The notes beneath the pieces are model-generated. The model did not search any database. It had not been told where the DNA came from and saw nothing but the letters and a program-made list of their open reading frames with translations. A stretch of DNA of 64,000 nucleotides from Dyadobacter jiangsuensis. Lineage in GTDB: Bacteria; Bacteroidota; Bacteroidia; Cytophagales; Spirosomataceae. Location: contig NZ_PYAS01000014.1 in assembly GCF_003014695.1 (NCBI RefSeq), positions 1 through 64,000 of the forward strand. The letters are read 5' to 3'. The position numbers and the translations under genes were made by a program. Positions 34,185 through 43,219 of the stretch are shown in pieces; within the stretch, counting starts at the first letter, position 1, and each line of letters begins with the position of its first letter.

Positions 34185-35027
34185 ATGAAGTATCTATTCG
34201 GAAAGCCGCTGGCTATCCTCATCGTCGTGCTCAGCATAATTTCCGCCGCGCATCCGGCCTCCGCACAGAAGAAGGCCAAATTCAAAGTAATCGCCTTTTT
34301 TACAGGCAAAAATGACCGGGCACACATCAGTTTCGTCGGTGAAGCCCATAGACGTTTACCCCAACTCGGTGAGAAAAACGGGTTTACCTATGATTCTACC
34401 AGCAACTGGGACAACCTCAATGCCGGGTTCCTGTCGAAATACCAGGTAGTGCTCTTCCTGGACACGCGCCCGGAGAAGCCCGAACAGCGCGCGGCGTTTC
34501 AGCAATATATGGAAAACGGCGGCGGCTGGATCGGCTTTCACTTCGCCGCATTTGCATTGACTCCCTCAGCTTACCCGCAGAACTGGGACTGGTACCACGA
34601 TCAATTCCTTGGCTCTGGGCAATACAAAAGCAACACCTGGCGGCCTACTTCGGCTGTTTTGAGGGTGGAAAATGCCCAAAGCCCCGCTACCAAAGGGTTG
34701 GGTTCTACTTTCAAAGCTTCCCCCAACGAATGGTACCGCTGGGAGAAGGATTTAACACAAAATCCCGACATTCAAATTCTGCTGTCCATCGATCCGTCGA
34801 GTTTCCCGCTGGGTACAGGTCCGAAGCAGCATGAAATCTGGCATAGCGGCTATTACCCCGTCGCGTGGACCAATAAAAAGTACAAAATGCTTTACATGAA
34901 TATGGGCCATAATGACATCGATTACGAGAATAAAACGAACAAGGAATTATCGTTTACCTTTGATAACGACGCGCAGAACCAGTTCATCGTGAACTCGATC
35001 CTCTGGCTCGCCAACCGCAAAAAGTGA
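34185..35027 (+). CDS. Secreted ThuA-domain protein
   Basis: 280 residues with a signal peptide ending near HPASAQ. The body is a ThuA/trehalose-utilisation domain (class I glutamine-amidotransferase-like fold): FKVIAFFTGKNDRAH, YQVVLFLDTRPEKPEQRAAFQQYMENGGGWIGFHFAAF, then MLYMNMGHNDIDYE near the end. Family members occur with sugar and sugar-alcohol catabolism genes, but no such genes are adjacent. An AraC regulator begins 6 bp downstream, so the two are probably co-transcribed. Confidence 0.88.
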   Translation: MKYLFGKPLAILIVVLSIISAAHPASAQKKAKFKVIAFFTGKNDRAHISFVGEAHRRLPQLGEKNGFTYDSTSNWDNLNAGFLSKYQVVLFLDTRPEKPEQRAAFQQYMENGGGWIGFHFAAFALTPSAYPQNWDWYHDQFLGSGQYKSNTWRPTSAVLRVENAQSPATKGLGSTFKASPNEWYRWEKDLTQNPDIQILLSIDPSSFPLGTGPKQHEIWHSGYYPVAWTNKKYKMLYMNMGHNDIDYENKTNKELSFTFDNDAQNQFIVNSILWLANRKK

Positions 35028-35033
35028 CCGACC

Positions 35034-35939
35034 ATGGAAGAAAGGCAGACCCGCAGTTTCGATAAAGGCCAAATGACCGGCACCACCTGGCAATGCGACG
35101 GCATTTTGCTCGGACATACCGTTTCGCGGTTTACGGAGTTATCGGGTTTCCATTCCAAAAGCGCCAATACCGACGTGGTCCGCATGCATTTTGGCTTGAA
35201 AGGCGACTATATGTTTACCTACAATCAGCTTGGAAAGACATTCGACCTCGTCGGCGGGCATCATAACATCATGTATTCAAGGGAGTTTGAAATGACGGTT
35301 CAGGCCAAAACGCTTGAAATCGAGACCTTCGGTATTCAATTTCCCAAAGATGTTTTTATTCAGTTTACACAAAATGCCAACGATGCCCTGAAACGCTTTT
35401 CGGAAGCTATTATCTTGGGCAAGAGTGCGATCCTGACCGAGAGTTGGGGAACGATCGACTCGCCTATCCAGCAGGTGATCCAGCAAATCATCCACTGCAA
35501 GTATTCCGAAAACCTCAAAAAGCTATTTCTCCTTTCCAAAAGCATTGAACTCCTCGTGCTGTGCGCGGACGCCTGCGAGGCCTCCGAGCGTAAAACAGAG
35601 ACGTTTATCAAAACCAAAACCGACAAGGAGAAGATTATAGCCGTCCGCGACCTGATCAACGAACGGGTGCATTGTCCGCCCAATCTTTCGGAGATAGCGC
35701 ATCACGTAGGCCTGAATGAATACAAGCTCAAAAAGGGTTTCAAGGAGACATTCAACAATACCATATTCGGCTACCTCACCGACCAGCGCCTGCAACTCGC
35801 AAAACAATACCTGCTGGATACGCAGCAAACAGCCGCAGAGATATCGATGCAGCTCGGTTACGCCACGCCACAGCACTTCAATAATGCCTTCAAAAAGAAA
35901 TTCGGCATCACTCCCTTTTCGGTTAGAAATAATCCGTAA
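35034..35939 (+). CDS. AraC-family transcriptional regulator
   Basis: 301 residues. A beta-rich N-terminal ligand domain (about 1-160) is followed by a double helix-turn-helix: LSEIAHHVGLNEYKLKKGFKETFNNTIFGYL, then QTAAEISMQLGYATPQHFNNAFKKKFGITPFSVR. It starts 6 bp after the ThuA-like gene and is likely in the same transcript; the target is unknown. The middle includes a Lys-rich segment and two cysteines (CADACEASERK). It ends at the 7-nt word-array region. Confidence 0.9.
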   Translation: MEERQTRSFDKGQMTGTTWQCDGILLGHTVSRFTELSGFHSKSANTDVVRMHFGLKGDYMFTYNQLGKTFDLVGGHHNIMYSREFEMTVQAKTLEIETFGIQFPKDVFIQFTQNANDALKRFSEAIILGKSAILTESWGTIDSPIQQVIQQIIHCKYSENLKKLFLLSKSIELLVLCADACEASERKTETFIKTKTDKEKIIAVRDLINERVHCPPNLSEIAHHVGLNEYKLKKGFKETFNNTIFGYLTDQRLQLAKQYLLDTQQTAAEISMQLGYATPQHFNNAFKKKFGITPFSVRNNP

Positions 35940-35999
35940 AACGCAATGGGGCGGCGGCTGGTGTGCTGTAATATTGTCATCCGGAGCCGCCGCCGACCG

Positions 36000-36188
36000 A
36001 CCGCCGACCATGGACCGCCGACCAAAGGCAACGGACCATTGACCATAGACGATGGACGATCGAAGAGGTTAGTTAGCAACGGATAGCTATTGTAATGGTC
36101 CATGGTCCATGGTCGATGATCGATCGTCGATGGTCAGCGACGAAGTCGCATAAAGCAATCGGCGGTCCGCGGTCAGCCGTCGGCCGTC
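36000..36188. repeat. 7-nt word arrays facing each other (GACC / GGTC words)
   Basis: Nine words of exactly 7 nt run from 36000 to 36062 (ACCGCCG, ACCATGG, ACCGCCG, ACCAAAG, GCAACGG, ACCATTG, ACCATAG, ACGATGG, ACGATCG). Complementary words follow at 36097-36138 with GGTC-like starts at 36097, 36104, 36111, 36118, 36125 and 36132, and a second block has starts at 36164, 36171, 36178 and 36185. A GCGAC-GAA-GTCGC hairpin sits at 36137-36149. No ORF. It lies between two same-direction genes. Confidence 0.8.
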
Positions 36189-36220
36189 CACAAAACATCG
36201 TTCACTAAACAGCAAACCGA

Positions 36221-36676
36221 ATGCAAACTCCACTCATCATCCAAAACGAAATCACCATTGATGCGCCCGCGGCACGTGTATGGGACGCGCTCGTAAATCC
36301 CGAACAAACCAAGCAGTATATGTTTGGCTGTGAGGCACTTTCCGACTGGAATGTCGGCAGCCCGCTGCTCTGGAAGGGCGAGCACGAAGGGAAAGAGATT
36401 ATCTGGGTCAAAGGGGAAGTACTGGAAATAGACCCGGGGAAGTTTCTCCGCTACACCACCATCGATCCGCATTCAAACATCGACGATATATCCGACAACT
36501 ACCTTCAAGTAACGTACGACGTCATTCCACAAGGCGAAAAGACACTTTTGAAGGTCACGCAGGGTGATTACAGCACCGTTGCCGAGGGTGAGCGCCGCTA
36601 CCAGGATTCTTACAACAACGGTGAGGGCTGGAATCCGATCCTGGTAGAGATCAAGAAGCTGGTGGAAGCGCAATAG
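36221..36676 (+). CDS. SRPBCC/AHSA1-domain protein
   Basis: 151 residues: ITIDAPAARVWDALVNPEQTKQYMFG, SDWNVGSPLLWKGEHEGKEI, then DNYLQVTYDVIPQGEKTLLKVTQGD and a C-terminal helix. It shares its layout and several exact phrases with the protein at 31431 and is probably a paralogue. Such proteins bind hydrophobic ligands or activate Hsp90-type ATPases; no specific role can be assigned. It ends at a strong bidirectional hairpin facing the small acidic gene at 36732. Confidence 0.85.
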   Translation: MQTPLIIQNEITIDAPAARVWDALVNPEQTKQYMFGCEALSDWNVGSPLLWKGEHEGKEIIWVKGEVLEIDPGKFLRYTTIDPHSNIDDISDNYLQVTYDVIPQGEKTLLKVTQGDYSTVAEGERRYQDSYNNGEGWNPILVEIKKLVEAQ

Positions 36677-36691
36677 TATAGCATTCAAGTC

Positions 36692-36732
36692 AACAAAAGA
36701 GGGTTACCGGCTTTCGGTAACCCTCTTTTGTT
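36692..36732. terminator. Bidirectional intrinsic terminator
   Basis: A perfect 18-bp stem (AACAAAAGAGGGTTACCG with CGGTAACCCTCTTTTGTT) and a 5-nt loop between convergent genes. It begins 15 bp after the AHSA1-like stop and touches the stop of the gene at 36732. Confidence 0.9.
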
Positions 36733-36968
36733 CAGGGATTTTGTGACTCGATTTCCCCCACCTCATCTTCATCAGTCGGCTCAGCAGGCTGATCCTCGTC
36801 AATCCTCGAACCGGTATTGACCTCCGGCGCGTCGGTTCCTGGCACGTCGGGCGTTGGGTTCAGCGGGCCGGTTTCCCTTGGCTTTTCGGGATAACTTGGC
36901 GAAGGCGGCTGGTCGTCAGGCATTTCCGCGACCGGGAAAGCCAATACATACTCGTTCTGAAAGTCCAT
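36732..36968 (-). CDS. Small acidic Pro-rich hypothetical protein
   Basis: 78 residues from the ATG at 36968; the frame from 37043 adds a Ser-rich leader that is unlikely to be real. After MDFQNEYVLAFPVAEMPDDQ the protein is dominated by Pro, Asp, Glu and Thr (PTPDVPGTDAPEVNTG, DEDQPAEPTDEDEVGEIE) and should be disordered. No signal peptide or membrane helix. Family not recognised. It is divergent from the DoxX-like gene and convergent on the terminator at 36692-36732. Confidence 0.55.
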   Translation of the reverse strand: MDFQNEYVLAFPVAEMPDDQPPSPSYPEKPRETGPLNPTPDVPGTDAPEVNTGSRIDEDQPAEPTDEDEVGEIESQNP

Positions 36969-37077
36969 GGTTTTTGTTCGTTGATTTTTTGAAATCGGGA
37001 AAAAACCATGCCTTCGCGAAATTGCGGAACTACTTGACTGCATTTCACGCTTTCACCGGAAAAGCATTTCATCAACT

Positions 37078-37536
37078 ATGGCAGTACTCGTCGTTCTGAT
37101 CGTCACTTTTTTGGCCAGCCTGGGCATTACCTGGGCCGGTTCGGGCGAACCGGCCTACATTTTAAGCGGCAACATTGCGATGTGTGCGATGCTGCAATTC
37201 ACTGCATTGGGCCATTTCAAATTTCCGGAAGGTATGAGTAGGATGATCCCGCCATTTGTCCCTTTCAAAAAGACGATGGTTTTGTTAACCGGCCTGATAG
37301 AAATCGCGGCAGGTATTGCACTGCTTTTCCCGGCCACGCGCCATGCAGCGGGGATCTTCCTGATCCTCTTCTTCATTGCGCTGCTACCGGCCAACATTTA
37401 CGCGGCCAGCCAGCACCTCGATTACCAGAAAGGCACCTACGACGGCAAAGGTCCCGAATATTTGTGGTTCCGCATTCCTATGCAGGTCTTTCTGATCGCC
37501 TGGGTCTGGTATTTCGCCGTTCAGCCGGCAGTATAA
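37078..37536 (+). CDS. DoxX-like inner membrane protein
   Basis: 152 residues with four hydrophobic helices (about 2-20, 63-85, 90-108, 130-148), of the DoxX/DoxX-like family: ALGHFKFPEGMSRMIPPFVPFKKTMVLLTGLIEIAAGIALLFPATR is the characteristic stretch. Family members are small quinone- or sulfur-linked membrane proteins of mostly unknown role. The stop lies 2 bp from the convergent rRNA methyltransferase stop. Confidence 0.85.
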   Translation: MAVLVVLIVTFLASLGITWAGSGEPAYILSGNIAMCAMLQFTALGHFKFPEGMSRMIPPFVPFKKTMVLLTGLIEIAAGIALLFPATRHAAGIFLILFFIALLPANIYAASQHLDYQKGTYDGKGPEYLWFRIPMQVFLIAWVWYFAVQPAV

Positions 37537-37538
37537 TC

Positions 37539-38765
37539 CTATTTCCGTTCGAGGAGCGCCATGTAGAACCCGTCGAAACCGTCGCGTGCAGGAGAGGTAC
37601 GGTGCTCGGAAACAAACCGCCAATCGGCCTTATGGCGTTTAGTAAATGCCTTTACCTGTTCCTCGGACTCTGATGGCAGTACACTGCACGTCGCGTACAC
37701 CATCTTACCGCCTTTCTTGACCATTTTGGAATAGTTTTCCAGGATATCCGCCTGCACCTTGCGAATCTTTTCCAGAAACTCGGGTTTGAGCTTCCATTTG
37801 CTGTCGGGGTTTCTTCTCAACACGCCCAACCCGGAGCACGGCACGTCGAGCAACAGGCGATCGGCAGTTTCCGACAGGTTGTTGATGATTTTCTCGGAGC
37901 TGATGAGCATGGTCGTAAGGTTGGTAACGCCATTTCGGGCGGCCCGGCGTTCGAGTTCCTGCAATTTGTGGTGCTCGATGTCCATCGAAAGGATTGAACC
38001 GGTATTACGCAGCAATGCGGCCAGATGGAGGCTTTTCCCGCCCGCGCCCGCGCAGGCGTCGATCACTGACATGCCCGGATGTACATCGAGATATGGCGCT
38101 ATCAGTTGCGAACCGGCATCCTGGACCTCGAAAAAGCCGTTTTTGAAGCTGTCAAGCCCCGACACGTTGATACGCTTTTTGAGTACCAATGCATCGGGCA
38201 CACCTGCTACCGTTTCGGTAATGTCTGGCCCCAGCTGCTCACGTACCGCAGCCATATCCGTTTTCAGCGAATTGACGCGCAAAACTACCGGTGCAATCTG
38301 GTTAAGCGCCGCCAGCTCCGCAGGCCATTCCTCCCCGATCTCCGATTCCCCGATCTGGTCGATCCAGTCAGGTATCGATTGCGCAATCTTGCGGATTTTC
38401 AGCCCTTCCTGATAGCGCTCGATGACCGATTGCCTGTCTATCCCTTCAAATTCGGGCCATTCTGGCAGGGTTTCCAATGCCTCGCGGCCTTCCAGCTGTA
38501 ACGGTTTGATCAGTTGCCATGCACCTGCCAGACGCCAGAAATCGTCGCCCTCGGAGGCCTTCTCCACATGAGCAGCGTATTTCACCAGCCGCCACCACCG
38601 TACGATTTCATACACGTTCTCGGCAATGAAAGCGCGGTCGCGGGCTCCCCATTTTTTATTGGATTTCAGCAATTGCTCTACGACGCGGTCGGCTTGCCGG
38701 TTTTTCACAAAAATATCCTGCAATGCCTCAACGGTAGCGGCAACAAGTCCTTTATAAAGTTTCAA
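37539..38765 (-). CDS. RsmB/NOP-family rRNA (cytosine-5)-methyltransferase
   Basis: 408 residues from the TTG at 38765. The frame stays open to 38858, but the added N-terminus is unlike the family and overlaps the kinase gene, whereas KLYKGLVAATVEALQDIF is a normal start. The N-terminal helical domain (KKWGARDRAFIAENVYEIVRWWRL) precedes the SAM fold: DAGSQLIAPYLDVHPGMSVIDACAGAGGKSLHLA, LLDVPCSGLGVLRRNPDSKW with one catalytic Cys, and MVYATCSVLPSESEEQV with the other. It probably methylates 16S rRNA. It lies downstream of the histidine kinase gene. Confidence 0.88.
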   Translation of the reverse strand: MKLYKGLVAATVEALQDIFVKNRQADRVVEQLLKSNKKWGARDRAFIAENVYEIVRWWRLVKYAAHVEKASEGDDFWRLAGAWQLIKPLQLEGREALETLPEWPEFEGIDRQSVIERYQEGLKIRKIAQSIPDWIDQIGESEIGEEWPAELAALNQIAPVVLRVNSLKTDMAAVREQLGPDITETVAGVPDALVLKKRINVSGLDSFKNGFFEVQDAGSQLIAPYLDVHPGMSVIDACAGAGGKSLHLAALLRNTGSILSMDIEHHKLQELERRAARNGVTNLTTMLISSEKIINNLSETADRLLLDVPCSGLGVLRRNPDSKWKLKPEFLEKIRKVQADILENYSKMVKKGGKMVYATCSVLPSESEEQVKAFTKRHKADWRFVSEHRTSPARDGFDGFYMALLERK

Positions 38766-38854
38766 AATTTCAGTTTCCAGGTAAAACAAGAAGACAAAAT
38801 TGGCGATGGATCGGCTGGAATGCAAATGCGGGCCCCACCAACCGCCAACCAGGA

Positions 38855-40084
38855 TCAATAGATGTTCTGCGGCAGACTAATCTCAAAGTTGGTCCCGATA
38901 CCCGGCTCCGAAGTAATGCTGATCCTCCCGCCCAGGCTGTCGACAAGGCGCTTCACCAGCGCCAGCCCAAATCCGAAGCCCTGCTCGCCGCTGGTACCAT
39001 CGGTAGACGATGCATTACCTGACAGAATCGACTGAATGTTCTCCTCGCTGATCCCTACGCCGGTATCACGCACCGAAATTTGCAGCACAGGCCTCGCCTG
39101 GTCGATCAGCAGGTGCAAATCCACCATCACCTCGCCGCCGGCAGGCGTGAATTTCATGGAATTGGAAATCAGGTTACCGGTAATTTGAAGCAGTTTGTTT
39201 TTTGAAAAATGTATATTCTCCGTCAATGGACTTGTTTGTACCTGAAATCGAATGTTTTTGTGCTTGCCCTGCGGTCCATATAGCTTTTCGAGCTTATCCT
39301 TGAAGATCATCAGCGTAAAGCCCTGTCCATTCGCAGCGCGCGGTGCGTTGACATCCGTTGACTTTTCGCGATGCGAGTCGAGTATTTCCTCGGCGAGATC
39401 GAGAATGGAGTTGCCGCTTTTATGGATCAGGTTAATAAATTCCAGCACCTCGTCCATCCGGTTTTGCTCCCCCTGGTCGCGGATGATCTGGGCAAGTCCG
39501 ACAATCCCGCCCAGTGGCCCACGTATGTCGTGTGCCACCTTTTTCTGCGCCTGCCCAGCCTCCAAAAGTCTCGATTTCAGGTTTTCAAGCACCTTGTGCG
39601 TTTTCAGGCGTGCGACAATCTCATCCGCAATAATTTTCAGAAGCTCTATTTTCTCGGGTTCGAGTGTTTTACGTTCCTGATCGAGCACACACAACGCTCC
39701 GATTTGCAGCCCTTCACTCGTCCTGAGCGGTAAACCATAATAGTATTTTACTTTGGGCTCACCGGTGACGTAAAATTTGTCCTTAAAACGCGCGTCCTCA
39801 GTCAAGTCCCCTACCTCGAAATGGTCGGATTCCATAATGGTATATTGGCAGACAGAATCTTCGCGCAGCATTTGTTCGATATCTAAGCCATAATTCGAGA
39901 TGGTCCACTGGGTAAGCGAATCGAGCAGGTTAACGAGCGATATTCTCGTGCCTGTAACCTTGGCCGCCAGCTTGGCCAAATCCTGAAATGTAACCTGGTG
40001 ATCCGAATAGTCGATATCCAACTCTGAGAGCGCCAGCAAACGTTCCATTTCATTGACAGGCACAGGCGCATTGGGTGTACTCAT
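38855..40084 (-). CDS. GAF-domain sensor histidine kinase
   Basis: 409 residues. The GAF domain (about 20-165) includes the VCQYTIMESDHFEVGDL and YYGLPLRTSEGLQIGALCVLD phrases. Next come the HisKA region with phospho-acceptor H185 (KVAHDIRGPLGG) and a HATPase domain with N box GNLISNSMKFTPAGG, G1 DTGVGISEENI and G2 GFGFGLALVKRLVDS. No membrane segments, so it is a soluble sensor. No response regulator gene is adjacent; it is an orphan kinase in this window. Signal unknown. Confidence 0.92.
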   Translation of the reverse strand: MSTPNAPVPVNEMERLLALSELDIDYSDHQVTFQDLAKLAAKVTGTRISLVNLLDSLTQWTISNYGLDIEQMLREDSVCQYTIMESDHFEVGDLTEDARFKDKFYVTGEPKVKYYYGLPLRTSEGLQIGALCVLDQERKTLEPEKIELLKIIADEIVARLKTHKVLENLKSRLLEAGQAQKKVAHDIRGPLGGIVGLAQIIRDQGEQNRMDEVLEFINLIHKSGNSILDLAEEILDSHREKSTDVNAPRAANGQGFTLMIFKDKLEKLYGPQGKHKNIRFQVQTSPLTENIHFSKNKLLQITGNLISNSMKFTPAGGEVMVDLHLLIDQARPVLQISVRDTGVGISEENIQSILSGNASSTDGTSGEQGFGFGLALVKRLVDSLGGRISITSEPGIGTNFEISLPQNIY

Positions 40085-40601
40085 AGGTAAATGCAGTTTA
40101 TATCCAATTCTACAAACATTAATGTAAAAAGGGAACTAATTCTATAAAAAAACAATGCCGAAATCCGCCTACCCGAGCCGGAGGAGGTGAGTAAAATCAC
40201 CGATGGATACAAATTTCTGCGCGGAATAACTTTTGCAGTATACCGTCCTAAGACACCGGCATATTGCCACCCGGGTATAGAACGCAGCGGCAAGCCCGCG
40301 CGGCCATCTTGGAATAATTCTGTTTCGTATTTTGAGGAAGTGTCGTATATTGTCACACCAACAATCGGAAATAATTGGACTTAATCCCGCATACAAGAGT
40401 AGATCAAAACGAGTTAACAATGTTAAGTGACAAATCTATCATTGTTAAATAAAAAACCATTGATAAAAATATTCACTTCGGCTAAAATTTCGCAGGTTTG
40501 ATTTTTGCAACACTTAACACAGTAAAGTTTTAGAAATTTTAAACTTGCATATTTTCAAGGCTCTCAAAACAGAAAACACCAACCCGAGGGACACCATTAG
40601 A
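40085..40601. other. Intergenic region between the histidine kinase and the DUF2147 gene
   Basis: No convincing gene is seen; short frames here lack family features. A 9-bp inverted repeat, TTAACAATG (40414-40422) with CATTGTTAA (40440-40448), lies in the divergent promoter region. The last ~100 bp before 40602 is AT-rich, as expected for the DUF2147 promoter. Confidence 0.4.
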
Positions 40602-41039
40602 ATGTATAAAATACTTTTTACTATATTTTTTTTCGTGAGTTTCAACCCTGCCGGATCACAAATTATCGTCGCAGATAAGATCGTTGGCGAGTGGATCAAT
40701 GAAGAAAAAGATACCCGAATCGAAATTTATAAAACCGGGGAAGAATATTTCGGCCGCCTGCTCTGGTCGGAGGATCTCTTTGAAGCGGATGGAAAAACGT
40801 CCCGGAAAGACACGCGGAATTCCAACGAGAAACTGCGCACGCGGAACCTGCTCCATGTGAACCTGCTAAACAACTTCGTCTTTAGCGAAGACCTTTGGGA
40901 CAACGGTAAAATGTACGACCCCAAGAGCGGTAAAACCTACAATTGCCTGATTAAACTACGGAAAGAAAAACTCGAAGTAAGGAGCTACGTGGGCATACCG
41001 CTGCTGGGCAGAAGTACCTACTGGGACCGAGTGCCCTGA
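40602..41039 (+). CDS. Secreted DUF2147-like protein
   Basis: 145 residues from the ATG at 40602, which opens a signal peptide (MYKILFTIFFFVSFNPAGSQ). The earlier frame start at 40545 would bury it. The body reads KIVGEWINEEKDTRIEIYK, then DNGKMYDPKSGKTYNCLIKL and LEVRSYVGIPLLGRSTYWDRV, the DUF2147 beta-barrel pattern. Role unknown; it is probably periplasmic. Monocistronic. Confidence 0.85.
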   Translation: MYKILFTIFFFVSFNPAGSQIIVADKIVGEWINEEKDTRIEIYKTGEEYFGRLLWSEDLFEADGKTSRKDTRNSNEKLRTRNLLHVNLLNNFVFSEDLWDNGKMYDPKSGKTYNCLIKLRKEKLEVRSYVGIPLLGRSTYWDRVP

Positions 41040-41153
41040 CCTCCCCTACCCTGCGGCCGAACGTTACTATACTCGCGGAAAGGACATTTTAGGCCTCCAA
41101 AATGAATACAAACCGGGCTGGCCGTGTTATGCTTCAAATCACGTATTTATCGT

Positions 41154-42167
41154 ATGAAGCATTTCAAACTCGGCGTCCTCGACCAATCCGTCGTCAGACA
41201 CGGATCGACAGTCAGCGAAGCCATACAGGAAACCATTGCCACTGCAAAGCTGGCCGAAGAACTTGGTTACAGCCGTTTCTGGGTTTCCGAGCACCATAAT
41301 TCCACTTTTATTGCCGGTTCCGCCCCCGAAGTTCTGATGGTCAAACTGGCGGATGTGACGAGCCATATCCGGGTCGGATCGGGCGGGATTATGCTCCCCA
41401 ACCACAGCGCATTGAAGGTAGCGGAGAACTTCCGCATGCTCGAAACGCTCTACCCGGGCCGCATCGACCTCGGTATGGGCCGCGCCCCCGGTACCGACCG
41501 CATTACCTCGTCGCTCCTGAACCCATCCAACGATTTCAGCGAAAGCAGCTACCTGCGCCAGCTGGAACATTTGCAGCATTTTTTCAGGGATACGGCTGGC
41601 ACCGAGCGAGGGTTTATATATGCTACCCCGCAGTCAACAACTATTCCCGAACAATGGATATTGAGTTCGAGCGGCGGCAGCAGCAACATTGCGGCCCGTT
41701 TTGGAATGGGTCTGGCCGTGGCCAAGTTCATCAACGGCTTCGTAAAGCCCGATGTCGTAGAAGAATACAAACGCAATTTCCGCCCGTCGGACCAGCTCGA
41801 AAAACCGAAAGTGATCATTTCCGCATTCACCCTGTGCGCCGAAACCGAAGAAAAAGCGGCCTTAATGCGCAAGATGATGGACTACGTGCTGGTGGAGTTC
41901 GAACGCGGCAAGTTCGGGCCGTTCCCCGACCCTGAAACGGTACGAAAATACCAGTTCAATTTCGGAGAGCTCGACCGGATCAAATACAACAGCGGCCGGA
42001 TCGTTTCGGGTACGCCGGAGTCGGTGAAGGAGCAGCTGACCAAACTGGCCGTCGACTTCGAAGCGGACGAGGTAATGGTATCGACCATGGCCGATACTTT
42101 TGAAAACCGTATCAAATCCTTTCAACTGATTTCGGAAGCATTTAATTTGAGAGAACCGGTTCTTTAA
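41154..42167 (+). CDS. Luciferase-like (LLM class) flavin-dependent monooxygenase, MsnO8-like
   Basis: 337 residues from the ATG at 41154 (MKHFKLGVLDQS). A TIM-barrel oxidoreductase of the bacterial luciferase family: YSRFWVSEHHN, VGSGGIMLPNHSALKVAENFRMLETLYPGRIDLGMGRAPG and WILSSSGGSSNIAARFGMG. It would use F420 or FMN to oxidise an unknown substrate. It is followed by a YafY-type regulator (36 bp), DinB and an FMN reductase, all in the same direction; the reductase could supply reduced flavin to it. Confidence 0.9.
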   Translation: MKHFKLGVLDQSVVRHGSTVSEAIQETIATAKLAEELGYSRFWVSEHHNSTFIAGSAPEVLMVKLADVTSHIRVGSGGIMLPNHSALKVAENFRMLETLYPGRIDLGMGRAPGTDRITSSLLNPSNDFSESSYLRQLEHLQHFFRDTAGTERGFIYATPQSTTIPEQWILSSSGGSSNIAARFGMGLAVAKFINGFVKPDVVEEYKRNFRPSDQLEKPKVIISAFTLCAETEEKAALMRKMMDYVLVEFERGKFGPFPDPETVRKYQFNFGELDRIKYNSGRIVSGTPESVKEQLTKLAVDFEADEVMVSTMADTFENRIKSFQLISEAFNLREPVL

Positions 42168-42203
42168 ACTTAATTTGTGCCGGACATTCCTTCACCGACA
42201 CTC

Positions 42204-43151
42204 ATGAACCGTTTCGACCGCATTACAGCCATCCTGATCCAGCTTCAATCCCGCAAAATTGTCAAAGCCCAGGACCTGGCCGAGCGCTTCGAGATCAGTT
42301 TGCGGACGGTGTACCGTGACATTAATTCGCTCGCGGAAGCGGGCGTACCCATCATAGGCGAGGCAGGCGTCGGCTATTCCATTATGGATGGCTACCGCCT
42401 GCCTCCTGTTATGTTCACCAAGGAGGAGGCGCGCACATTCATCACCGCCGAGAAGCTGATGGAGAAATTCACCGATTTCTCTACGCAATCGCATTACCAG
42501 GCGGCGATGTACAAGATCAAAGCCGTGCTGCGCAGTACCGAAAAATCGATGGTGGAAAACCTTGAAAACCACATTGAAGTGCGCAGCCGGCCACGGGCAT
42601 TTCACCAGCCCAACAGCAACACGCTCGATATTCTGCTCAACAGCATTTCGGAGCGCAAAATTGCGAAAATCCTCTATGTGGCGCTTAGTGCCTCCGAGCC
42701 CGTGGAGCGGGTCATCGAGCCGGTGGGTATTTACCATGAAAACAACTATTGGTATACCATCGCCTTCTGCCACCTTCGTAACGACTACCGCAATTTCCGC
42801 TCCGACCGCATCCTGCAATGCGACGTTACGGATCGTCCGTTCCAGCACAAACATGCCCCACTGAAAGACTTCATGCACGACAGCTGGGAGAACGACAACA
42901 TGCGTCTCGTGCGGGTGCGCGTAAACAAGCGCGTGGCGCGCTACATTCGCGAGCAACGAAGTTACTACGGCTTCGCTTCGGAAACCGAGCATGACGATTA
43001 CATTGAAATGACCTTCCTCAGCGCATCACTCGAAGGCTTTGCCAGGTGGTACATGATGATCGCCCCCGAGGCCTGCATTATGGAGCCCGAGGCACTCAAA
43101 ACGATCGTGCGGCAGCTTTCTGAAAAAATTCTGGAAAATCTCAATCACTGA
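42204..43151 (+). CDS. YafY-type HTH_11/WYL transcriptional regulator
   Basis: 315 residues from the ATG at 42204. The N-terminal winged helix reads FDRITAILIQLQSRKIVKAQDLAERFEISLRTVYRDINSLAEAGVPI, then the typical GEAGVGYSIMDGYRLPPVMFTKEEA. A WYL ligand-sensing domain (about 140-220) and a C-terminal extension (WYMMIAPEACIMEPEALK) complete it. Regulators of this family sit beside DinB-type and redox enzymes, as here. The effector is unknown; it may control the surrounding 41154-44323 genes. Confidence 0.92.
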   Translation: MNRFDRITAILIQLQSRKIVKAQDLAERFEISLRTVYRDINSLAEAGVPIIGEAGVGYSIMDGYRLPPVMFTKEEARTFITAEKLMEKFTDFSTQSHYQAAMYKIKAVLRSTEKSMVENLENHIEVRSRPRAFHQPNSNTLDILLNSISERKIAKILYVALSASEPVERVIEPVGIYHENNYWYTIAFCHLRNDYRNFRSDRILQCDVTDRPFQHKHAPLKDFMHDSWENDNMRLVRVRVNKRVARYIREQRSYYGFASETEHDDYIEMTFLSASLEGFARWYMMIAPEACIMEPEALKTIVRQLSEKILENLNH

Positions 43152-43219
43152 CGATTCCTACTGACACAGGGCTGTCACAAGCATCAGTTTTCTTTGTATT
43201 GCACTTAAACAAAGAAGCT

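Noticed and set aside
38766..38858. Longer N-terminus of the rRNA methyltransferase
   Set aside because: It overlaps the kinase stop and reads unlike the family; the TTG at 38765 starts at a conserved position.
40187..40384. Possible 65-residue gene before the DUF2147 gene
   Set aside because: No family features, and overlapping frames of similar length exist on the other strand.
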